Both the position numbers and the translations under genes were made by a program. Under the pieces are notes generated by a model. It made no database searches, was not told the origin of the DNA, and saw nothing but the letters and a program-made list of their open reading frames with translations. Source: Apostichopus japonicus (lineage: Eukaryota > Echinodermata > Holothuroidea > Aspidochirotida > Stichopodidae). From it: a stretch of DNA of 64,000 nucleotides. Shown here piece by piece: positions 45,279 to 54,719 of the stretch. Each line of letters opens with the position of its first letter. Positions within the stretch are counted from its first letter, which is position 1. The DNA lies in NCBI RefSeq assembly GCF_037975245.1, contig NC_092571.1, positions 24,370,564 to 24,434,563 of the forward strand, written 5' to 3'.

Positions 45279-47178
45279 ATGTCCCACCCACCATATGATA
45301 GCTGATGGCTTGGACTATCACATTCAACTTTTGCCACCATGACCTTTTAAATAGTGAGCTAGAGGAGCTCAAAGTTGAGCATAGTGCTCCCCAATCCCAT
45401 CTGCCAACTCTCGCTGAGGAATCTTCTTGTTTCACTTAAGATTTTCTAAAATGAATTAAATCACCTTCAGTCCTCCAGATGTTTAGACCATCGGTAGTTT
45501 GTTTTGTCCTCTTCAACATCGAAGCATAGAGAAAATGGTGATAACTCAGAAAATGCCCCCACCCCACCCTTCCCCCCCCCAAAAAAAAGTCAATACAGTG
45601 GGTCACCTTAGGGCTATTTCCCACGGTCAACCTTTCAGGCGGACGTGCACTACTGCAATTGTGGTGCAATACCTTTATCTGCTTCGTTAAATTGACATGT
45701 TCTTTTCTCATGGATTGCAAAGAAAAGCCGAGACATTGCGACCGGATTCTATATTGAAACAGCACTGTATAATTAGTGAGCGTTATTACATATTACAATA
45801 AACCCCCATGAAAAATATTTTACACGTTGCGATACACGCTCTCCGGCCTCACATTCTAGTTCATAAATCGTTGGGTTTTTTTTTTGTCGATTAGGGAGAA
45901 GCCATGTGTAGAAATCGCAACTATACTTCGTTGTTTTTTTGTCACCGAATTAATGTACTCACCGAGTGTATGATGAGTTGGAGAGCAGTTAACCGAAAAA
46001 AAGAAGAATATAAAAATGCAATTTCAGTTTTGCATTGCCATTCTATGACTAACTATTGTATATTCCAGGCCCATTGGACTGCTACCTTAATAAACTAATG
46101 TGGGGTCCATAAATCTGTTATATATCAAGCGACCTACCAACTAATATGGTAAACATGTACAAATGATATACAAATATGATTTCACTATATGAAGATGATA
46201 ACAAAAAAATCTTAAAATAAGGTAAAAATGTGGAACTGCTAAAGAGAAAAGGAAAAAGAACAGGAAAAGAACAAGAGAAATTAACAGAAATAAAAAAGAA
46301 TAAAAATAAGAAAGAGGACAATGTAAATGGGGGAAAGGGGATACAAATTTATCACACCAACAGCTTCCGCTCTGATTTTTACATGCAAATAAGGTAAAAC
46401 ATAGATACATCAGTTTGGAAACTCTTGATGTCTTATATATACCAAGCCAATATGTAGTTTCAAAGTGAAAGACTTTTCTCGAGTTTTTTTATTCTTTTCG
46501 CCCAGATAATATAGTTCACACATGATCAACATAATCTAGTACTGATTGGGGGGGGGGGGGGAGGGAGGTGCATGGTTGGTCGAAGGTAATCAATATTTTA
46601 ATTTCCAGTCATAGAGAAGTGTTACATTATAGACAATCCCGAATGTTTTCAGTGAGAGAACATATACCTTGAGGATTGCAGTAAATGCTTGTTTGAAGTT
46701 GGACCATGGGGTGACCCTTATTTTAATTTCTGGCATATGTGGTGTCAATACTGATAATCTATAGTATAGCTACCCCGGTGTGTCATATTTGGCCGTTATA
46801 TATTAGTATTAACAAATTTACCAAGAATTACTGAAATTATTACAATTGACCAAACTATAAGACACCGTCCTACGTTCCGTCAAGCATCGGAAGATTAATG
46901 AGTGAGTGAATAATTAATTTGAATAAGCTTTCAACATTTTGCCCCCCCCCCCCCGCCGACACTTTTCATCTTCAAATAGTATTATTAATCAAATGTTTTG
47001 TAAAAAGCATCTGGGGAAAAGACAAAAACCAAAAGACAAAAGAAGAAGAGAGTTGACAAGTTTCATAAACTGAAATGAAACTTGAATAGTGAAGCTCATA
47101 GACGACATATATTTATGAAATGATAACCATAAAATAAAATCGATAAATGTAATGAATGTAATATATTAATAAAGGCTA
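45279..47178. other. No gene recognised
   Basis: AT-rich, with an A/G-rich stretch at 46230-46330 and G- or C-runs at 46548-46561 and 46942-46953. Minus-strand 67-109-codon frames lack motifs. Confidence 0.4.
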
Positions 47179-47186
47179 GCTATAAG

Positions 47187-47478
47187 CAGGCGCGTAGCCA
47201 GGAATTTGCCAAGGGAGGGGCGAAACTGTAGATTCGGCATATCAAACTATCTAAGCGTAGCGCCACCATGATTGGCGCGAAGCGTACAAGAAAATTTTGG
47301 CTGAAAATGCCTCCCAGATCGCTGGAAATGGCACTTCCCAGGCCTTGTAAGTTGCATCTTAGCATTTTCTTTTTTGAAAATACTAGCGATATCATAAAAA
47401 CATTAAAAAAATAAATAAAAAATATGCTCAAGGGGGGGGCGGCTGCCCCCTTCGCCCCCCCCCTTGGCTACACGCCTG
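47187..47478. mobile_element. hAT-type MITE, 292 bp
   Basis: A perfect 8-bp TSD, GCTATAAG, lies at 47179-47186 and 47479-47486. Ends are CAGGCGCGTAGCCA and TGGCTACACGCCTG. It carries the module shared with other elements (CTATCTAAGCG, GCGCGAAGCGTACAAGAAAA, CAGATCGCTGGAAATGGCAC) and G/C runs near the right end. Confidence 0.93.
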
Positions 47479-48278
47479 GCTATAAGCATAGAATGTTTGT
47501 ATTTTATTGCCCATTTCGGCAAAAACCCCAGCCCGTAGCCAGGAATCCTGAGATTGAGTGGCACTGAGAAATTTAAAGAGGGGCACTATAACAATTTAAG
47601 AAGGGGGACGATACTAATTGTTTCATGTAAACTTGTAAAGTTTCTGTACATATGGTGGTATTACAGATGGAAAGGGGGGGGGGAGGGGTGCGGCACAATA
47701 GTCTGCACGGGGAAGGAGAAAGATACATAATAAATGATATCATTCAATTAAAAACACCAGACATTTTTCACAGTAGTATTAATCATACATGCAAAAAAGC
47801 AAAGTCGGGTATATTTTCGACTCTTTTCGTCATTATCTAAAACAACAAAAATGGACTGTAATTAATCTATAATGATCTGTACATTGATGTGAGAAGTAAG
47901 AATCAAATAATATACTGCACAAAATTCCACCAAATAACTGAGAGGGGGGGGGGGGTTAGCCGTTTACGCCAGAAAGTATAGTAGGTATATACATACCGCT
48001 ATCACGCCGAGGCATACGTTAGTACGTTAAGAGTATACAAGAACATGGTTTCGTATAAACCCCCCCCCCCCGGCCCAACTCCCCTTCTCCTCTCTCTCTC
48101 TCTGGTATGGGCACGAGTAAAAAGCTCTATTAACGCGAGTACAGCTGAGTACTTGATCTTTCACTAGTAGTATCCATAAAGGTGAGTACCACTACACAGG
48201 CAAAAGTTTCCTTGAATACGGGTACACGTATATGGGACTCACTATACCAGTCTGCGCCGAGGTGGAAATCAACAAGTT
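47479..48278. other. No gene; probable fragment of another hAT-type element
   Basis: CAGCCCGTAGCCAGGAATCC at 47529 looks like a left end of the same superfamily, but no partner end was found. G/C-runs occur at about 47675, 47943 and 48060. Confidence 0.4.
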
Positions 48279-48655
48279 CATGAGAATTTATTTAAACTGT
48301 TGCATAATTGATCTTTTAAGTCTCGAAATACATGATTAGTTTTCTTGAAAAAGACCCACCTCTCCTCCTTAACGTCACATTTAGTCTCCTGGACTTATCC
48401 CTGTAACATTTCTTGTTGGGTGTAGGTGGGCCCCCTAACATTGGATGAGTTCATAAACCATGAGTTCAGAAATCATGAGAATTTATTTAAACTGTTGCAT
48501 AATTTCTCATTAAGTCTCGAAATACATGATTATTTTACTTGGAAAAGGACCCACCTCTCCTCCTTAACGTCAAATTTAGTCTCCTGGACTTATCCCTGTA
48601 ACATTTCTTGTTGGGTGTAGGTGGGCCCCCTCCCCCCTAACATTGGATGAGTTCA
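48279..48655. repeat. 195-bp tandem duplication
   Basis: CATGAGAATTTATTTAAACT starts copies at 48279 and 48474. Both contain GACCCACCTCTCCTCCTTAA and GTGTAGGTGGGCCCCCT. Little divergence, so recent. Confidence 0.95.
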
Positions 48656-49241
48656 TAATTATATACCGACACATTGTATAGGAAAAATGTACTTTTGTCT
48701 TGTGTAGGTGGATCGGTAAACGGGGGGTAATTCCATGGACCCCGATTTATAAAATGTGCTTCTAGACCTAATACGAACGATCCCGGATTTGATTTATTAG
48801 TTTCACCTAACGTTTGGCAAAGCGAAACTATGGAACCTTGTTTTATGCAGTTTCTTCAAAAAATGATAAAAACAAAAAACCATTGCACGCAATGTTACTT
48901 TCACTATCTTTACATATCTTAATGAAAATGAATCAATTCCTCTTTCTTAAATATTATGCATGCGTCGTTCTTTAAGTCACCATAGACGTCGTTATGTATT
49001 TGTATACCATTAAGGGTGGGGGGGGGGGGGACATTTTGACAATTATGATCAAAATTATGTATATCAAGGCCTACTCCTTGTACAAATTGAGCAAAAAGAG
49101 AATACATACTTAAAACTATTGTCTTAAATTTTTATATTGAATTCCCGTCCTTAATATATATAAATTTAAGACAATAGTTAAGTATTTATTCCATATTTGT
49201 TCAAATGTATATGAGGTTTCGAGCCTCTGGACATACAATCA

Positions 49242-49314
49242 GCGTCCATAACCTAGTTGGTTAGGGTGTCCGCGTACAGAGCGGGAGGCCCGGGTTCGAA
49301 TCCCGGTGGAGGCT
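49242..49314 (+). tRNA. tRNA-like sequence, anticodon ACA (Cys) by structure
   Basis: 73 nt fold into a full cloverleaf. The acceptor GCGTCCA/TGGAGGC has one G-G mismatch; the D arm is ACCT/GGGT. The anticodon stem is TCCGC/GCGGG with loop GTACAGA, and the T arm is CCGGG-TTCGAAT-CCCGG. Box A and box B are intact. ACA at 34-36 would read UGU, but eukaryotic Cys tRNAs normally use GCA, so this is more likely a tRNA pseudogene or SINE head than a working tRNA-Cys. A (TA)n tract follows 48 bp downstream. Confidence 0.6.
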
Positions 49315-49360
49315 GGAAGTTTTGTCACTGTTCTTGATTTTCCAACTCATTACGATTTTC

Positions 49361-49361
<1 letters not shown>

Positions 49362-49434
<73 letters not shown>

Positions 49435-49458
49435 TTATATTATATATGTATTTATAAC
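49362..49458. repeat. (TA)n microsatellite with TG interruptions
   Basis: About 95 bp of TA dinucleotides with TGTG and TTTA breaks. Confidence 0.97.
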
Positions 49459-49739
49459 TAATTTTGACTTAATATTTGGAACTGAAATGTTTCTGCTCAT
49501 ATTTTCTTTAGTTGGCTGACCGTATTGACTCGACGGGGCTTGTAAAATTCATGACCAATCACAACATAAAGACCTTTTATTCAAATTACTCTCTTTATAT
49601 CGATATCATTTCATGAATCGATATTCTTATATTTCTTCATTGAATGTTAGATTGAAGAAAGAAAGTGTTGTTCGCAAATGTTTTCTGGAAGTCAAATATC
49701 GTCATTATTTAATTGATTAATAAAAACTTAACTTTCGTT

Positions 49740-49860
49740 TGAGAAATAAATAGATCCTGCTAGGTTTCAAACGTCAGGCCAACTTACTTTTACAAACATT
49801 CTCTTACCCAGGCTCTCTAGTGGATAAGCAGTTTGCTAACAGTTTTATTTTATTTTGAGA
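49740..49860 (+). repeat. Hammerhead-family repeat, degenerate copy
   Basis: AGATCCTGCTAGG, AAACGTCAGGCCAACTTACT, then TTCTCTTACCCAGGCTCTCT and a GATAAGCAGTTTGCTAACAG block that matches 51130-51195. The hammerhead core itself is destroyed. Confidence 0.7.
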
Positions 49861-50220
49861 AATAAATACTCAGTAGTTTTGCTCTAAAGTGTATATTTAT
49901 TTGTAATTAATTCTAAAAATGTTGAAAGTATCGACAAACCAGAACAATATAGACTTCATATTGCGTAAGGAATCAGTTTTCACCTCGCCCAAGTAATTTC
50001 AGTTGCGGAAAACCTGTATGGCAAAATATGCTCCCATATTACCCCGGGCACCGTGGTTACAATTCTCACTGTTGCATTTAGTCTAAGACCCCCTTCCCTC
50101 TTTTGTGATTTTAGCAATGTAATTTACATATTCTATACTGTGTTCTTTGTAAAGAGGGCAGGTATGTATAAGAAACAGGTTCTCGGTTCTGCTTAAGTAT
50201 TTTTCTTTAAATAATTTCAT

Positions 50221-50475
50221 TCCCTACCCCGTTCCTTTAATCCTCCCTTTGTCCCTCCACTGTTTATCTCCTACCTCTCCTCTTCCCCTGTTGCTTTCTT
50301 CTCTCCATCCCTTGTCTACTAATCCCCTTACATGTATCTCATTGTGTTCACCGTGCTCATTAACCTGTCTGTATTCTGTGCGTGTTTTTGTCCCTTCTGT
50401 TACTTGTCATTTAGCCTCTGCAGAAGATCCTGCTAGGATCGAAACGTCAGGCCAACTTACTTTTACATATTCTTT
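50221..50475 (+). mobile_element. Hammerhead-bearing dispersed repeat, copy 2
   Basis: The + strand counterpart of 4205-4530, about 85% alike by eye. It ends GAAACGTCAGGCCAACTTAC. A 105-codon frame spans it and is not convincing. Confidence 0.75.
50414..50452 (+). ncRNA. Hammerhead ribozyme-like motif, core mutated
   Basis: GCCT stem I, CTGCAGA (core A6 replaced by C), extra A, GATCCT-gct-AGGATC stem II, GAAACGTC, AGGC. The core change would be expected to inactivate it. Confidence 0.55.
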
Positions 50476-50835
50476 AAATAATGGAAAAAATCAATTCGTG
50501 ATTATTTTGCAGGATTCCCCATTTCCGAACATTTCAATCTTCATAGAAGTTCTCTCAAAGACTTAAAATATATTTTAATTGCCTCTAACTTCGAATCCGT
50601 AACTGTATGTAAAAGAAATCGATTGAATCTTTCGTATTAAGTCTCACTTCACCCTCCGCAACAATGACTTGGGACCCCTAAACAACTATATACCAGTTCT
50701 ACAAACATTTTAAATCCGTTCTTCCTATTCTTTGTTCCTTAATCCGCTCTTGTATGGTCACGGTTTATTTGGTATTACTTCCATCAGTGCCCCCCCCCCC
50801 CCATCCTATAGAGTCATTCTTCCATCGTGTTATAT

Positions 50836-50960
50836 TTTGTACTTTTCATTCCACTGCCAAGTACTGCTGACGAAGGTCCCAAGGGGACCGAAAATTTCAA
50901 TATATTTTCTAAAACCGTATCTCTTATTTGTCAATTATAAGTCATATCTTATTTCTCTGG
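50836..50960 (+). repeat. Second family with a CTGACGA..GAAA hairpin
   Basis: At 50867: CTGACGA, extra A, GGTCCC-aag-GGGACC, GAAA, then ATTTC. This is the same layout as the hammerheads nearby, but stem I is not supported and the triplet would be TTC. The related copy at 20.7 kb lacks this hairpin. Confidence 0.5.
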
Positions 50961-51037
50961 ATTTATCTAATAATAATAATAATAAAAATAATAATAATAG
51001 AAGCAGAGAAATAAGATATGACTCATAATTGACAAAT
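50926..51037. repeat. 34-bp inverted repeat around (AAT)n
   Basis: The arms 50926-50959 and 51004-51037 are reverse complements with one mismatch (ATTTGTCAATTAT..TTTCTCTG). The 44-bp spacer is mostly AAT repeats. It marks two head-to-head copies of the repeat seen at 20.75 kb. Confidence 0.85.
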
Positions 51038-51085
51038 CTCTGCTTTTGTCTAATGATATATCATAATTAACTGGGAAAATGCATT

Positions 51086-51215
51086 TAGCTTCTGAAGAAG
51101 ATCCTGGTAGGATCGAAACGTCAGGCCCTCTTACTTTTACACATTCTCTTACACAGGCTCTTTAGTGGATATGCAGTTTGCTGACAGTTTTGTTTTATTT
51201 TGATAATAAGTAACT
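51086..51215 (+). mobile_element. Hammerhead-family repeat, copy 3
   Basis: CTGAAGAAGATCCTGG.. hammerhead, then TTACTTTTACACATTCTCTT, ACACAGGCTCTTTAGTGGAT and ATGCAGTTTGCTGACAG, shared with 49740-49860. Confidence 0.75.
51088..51126 (+). ncRNA. Hammerhead ribozyme-like motif (intact core)
   Basis: GCTT/AGGC stem I (one G-U pair), CTGAAGA, extra A, GATCCT-ggt-AGGATC, GAAA, AC/GT stem III, cleavage triplet GTC. The core matches the minus-strand motif at 4.24 kb and differs from it only in the stem II loop and stem I. Confidence 0.6.
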
Positions 51216-51868
51216 ATATACATATATTGAATAATTTCTTGAAAATCAATCGCAAATGTTTGAGGAATATTTGATTAACTTTATTATCTAACTGTTTGAT
51301 CGAAGTTTGATCTAACTGTTTTATGTCTTAGACACGCATTTCTGTCGGCTACAGTTCTCTCATAGATTTATAGCTTCATATTTAAACGAACAAGGGGCGG
51401 TTACTCGCAGAAGTCACCTTAACTTAACAGAATCACTTTTGGCAGCAGTTTTGTCTTCATTATAATTTAGTTCAAGAATAAAGAATAATTTCAGTTCTAG
51501 TAATGCTTTCTATAGCTATTCCGGTTTTTTTTATTTTTTTATTAAATATATCAGTGTTTTTAGTCATTATATTGTATGCACTGCAGTTCGGATTATCACA
51601 AATAGTGAATGTGTCAAATACGTTTATCTTCTGTTTTGTTATGTAGTTATTATTTTCACTGTCGATGTATGCATTATTCACGGCCAACTATAATGTCAAG
51701 TAATACTAATTTTAAGAGATGGTTTGTACTGAATTACATGATTAGATTAACAACTTTTTTTCCTATACAGCTATGATGTTGAGTTGATATCGGGGACAGT
51801 GATCACGTGATCTTGGAGATGGTGTGTCTAGTACTGGTATCACACTTCTATGGATCGAACAGACACCA
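51216..51868. other. No feature recognised
   Basis: AT-rich sequence. Confidence 0.4.
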
Positions 51869-51998
51869 TTATGTGTACGTCGGCAAGTTGAAGATGACAG
51901 TTATCATATAAATTGTGAAGCCTGACGGAAGATCACACTGGCATTCACCATCATATTCACGAATGTGAGCAAACTCGAGAGAATTCATATAGTTGCAG
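51869..51998 (-). CDS. Speculative minus-strand exon, 42 codons to a stop
   Basis: On the minus strand a strong acceptor (pyrimidine-rich, ..TTTTGTTTCACAG) precedes 51998. From there a frame reads CNYMNSLEFAHIREYDGE, CQCDLPSGFTIYM, and ends at a stop at 51869-51871. The three Cys and the secreted-protein look suggest an extracellular domain exon, but the family is not recognised. Upstream exons would lie at higher coordinates and none was found, so an isolated remnant or chance is quite possible. Confidence 0.25.
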
Positions 51999-52059
51999 CT
52001 GTGAAACAAAAGAAGAAAGAAAGAAAGATATGGAATTGTGAATATTATTAACAACCAAC

Positions 52060-54320
52060 AAGAAAATAAAAAGTTAAAAAATGAAATATATTGATGTTCA
52101 AATTACAAATCTATATTAATCATCTAAAGGAATGAAAACACTTTATGCGACTAGACCTCTCCTGCACCTTCTACATCGGCCCATGTGCCGCCCAGGAGCG
52201 CAACCACCTTTTGTTTTGTCCTGGGCTAGGGTCATCCAGGGGAGGAGTCTAGTGAGAGTGGTGTCCTCTCACCTTTGAAAGATTTGGTAGTAGGGAGGGT
52301 CCTGAGATGCAAACTGGTGCTCCATTTTTGCAGTGACTTTTCAAACGATCTCGAACAGGTATTTTCGACTGCATTGTTACGTTTTATACCGCATCGATAA
52401 CATGTAATATATTTATGAACTGTACACTAGGAATTGTTGTAATATTATGTGACAGTGGGGAGGGGTGGTGGAAGGTCTCTCGGATGTTTTTCCAGTGGGG
52501 GGGGGGGGCTAAACAGCCAGTAGCATTAACGATTGTGCCCCAAAAGCCACCACTTTAGGGCATGGACAAACCGGTGCCCCCTCCTTAGCCCTGTATACCA
52601 ATACATTAGTCCTGTGAATGCCACTGTAAGTTGTAGTAAAGTTCAAAATATAGCGCACATTTCCACGTTCTCAACTGTTTCACTTCACTTCTTGCAATAA
52701 AAGTCGACCAATGAAGCTTAAACGAAAATATTATCGATGAAGGCACTTTCTTTGACTAATATCTCTCTCTTTGATTGCATTTACCTCTAAATTAAATGCG
52801 TGTGTGTGTGTTTACAGAGGGAGGGAGACGCCCCTGATGGATGTGCTGCAAGTGGGATTTTCCAAGTAGGATTTTTTTTTTCAAGAACGAAGATATTTCG
52901 GTTTCAAACAACAATAAATGCTACCGTTATCTTTTGTACTCCAACACATTTAATTTTATTTTTGTCTTGGTAAAGGAATGTATTTAAATATTACAAAATT
53001 ACATCGAAAGGAATTCCCAGTGCCTCTTTCACTGAATGGGAAGTGGGAGTAAAAGTGGGAAGAACAATACAAGGTTGTCAATAGAACTTGAAAGTAAAAG
53101 TATACATGTTTATACTTTTACATGGAATAAGGGCGTCAACCACCCTGGACGGAGGAGTGGCGTCCCCATGGTTTGTTTATCGCGGGAGAGCGTGGACAGT
53201 ATCGAACGTTTAGCAAGTTACATAAAACCATGTTATGCTGTTTATAAAACAAAGGGCGCAAATTTATACCATAGGAAATTTCTCTCGGCAGAAATTATAT
53301 CCTCTATCTGGGCGATGTTTTTTATGAGTTAATTATGAAGAATATTGTTTTTTACGAATTTGACGAAATTTGTCGGTAGTTTTGGGCGATTCTGTGCCTT
53401 CATAATGCGTGCAACTAAGTAAATTTAGCTTTGAGGCTACTGAGGACTCATAAAGATGGAAACTCAGTCCAGTAAAGGGAAAGAGAAAATGTCGGAGGGA
53501 GGGGGTGGCTCAATGGCAACAGCACGACGCATGGCGTTCACTGATGTAGGGTGCTCATTAAATATGGATGGGCCCGAAAACTATTGAATACAGAATAGTA
53601 TATTCTGTTTTTTTATGATTAAGCTACGCAAGAAGAAGAAGAAACAGAAAAAGAAGAAAGAAGAGTTTAAGGGTAGGGTGTGGGTGGCTTGCGACGCTTC
53701 TTGATATAGTATTTACGGTACCGACGCAACGATCCCGAGTTTAACGGAAACAGTGTTCATTTTCTCAGGATAGATGGCTTTTGCAATGTTTTTTGTTAAA
53801 TCCTTGTCCTAAAAATAGACCTATAAAAACGTCGATGTTTATATATATATATATCATTTGGATATAAAGTATGGAATTTTGTTGTTGTTCTATCGACTTT
53901 TTTTTGGCTATGAAATCAGGTCAGGTCAGGTCAGTGGTATAGACATGTAAAATGTTAAGAAGGAAACATTTGTCAATCACATGCTGTTTCATTCATGGCT
54001 TTTCAGAACGAGATTCTTTGAGTGAACTTTCATCCTATCTGATTTCAACAGCTTATTCTATTCTTATCGATGTATTCATTCACAACAATTTACTACAAGA
54101 TGTGCGTGCGTGCGTGCTTTCATTCGACTTAAGTAATTAAAGCTCAAGAAAACATCTTCGGAAACTCCCCTAGTTACTTTCATACTCAATCAACTTTGGT
54201 ACGGGGGTGGGATATTACCTGAGATAACGGACTGTGAATCTTAAATGTCTTGATGATTTCCGCCCCCTCCCCCTCCCATCTAATGTACGTTTTCCTGATA
54301 TCATCTATACTGTGATAATA
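52060..54320. other. No gene recognised
   Basis: A 98-codon + strand frame at 53036-53332 (GVPMVCLSRESVDSIERLAS) has no known motif. G-runs lie at 52450-52508, A/G-rich sequence at 53625-53670, and AGGTC repeats (four) at 53918-53938. Confidence 0.4.
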
Positions 54321-54322
54321 TC

Positions 54323-54327
<5 letters not shown>

Positions 54328-54379
<52 letters not shown>
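54328..54379. repeat. (TA)n microsatellite
   Basis: About 50 bp of TA dinucleotides. Confidence 0.97.
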
Positions 54380-54382
<3 letters not shown>

Positions 54383-54614
54383 ACTATATATAATGTACGC
54401 TTAGTGAACGATTACGCGGCTGCTCTTTTGAAAGGTATACATAGAAAAAGAAACAAGAGCTTTGCACATTTATACGTGGTGTATCCAGGGACTTCATCCA
54501 GGGACTTACACCGTGAGAACCGGCTGCATGCTTCAGTTTGTGGCGGGAGAGGCATATTTTGTCACGTTTTCTAAGTTTTTGATAACGGACTGTTTACACA
54601 TTCCAGAGACTTTA

Positions 54615-54715
54615 CCTCTCCTCCTCCTCCTTCTCCTCCTCCTCCTCCTCCTCACTCCACTTCTCCGCTGCTTTCTCCCCCCTCCCTCCCTCTTTACCCC
54701 CTCTCCCTCCCTCTT
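54615..54715. repeat. (CTC)n and C/T-rich tract
   Basis: CTC triplets (54617-54652), then CCCTCCCTC-type pyrimidine sequence. Frames on both strands are artefacts. Confidence 0.93.
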
Positions 54716-54719
54716 CATC

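Noticed and set aside
50249-50566. 105-codon frame with a signal-peptide-like start
   Set aside because: Lies in the hammerhead repeat and is broken in the copy at 4.2 kb.
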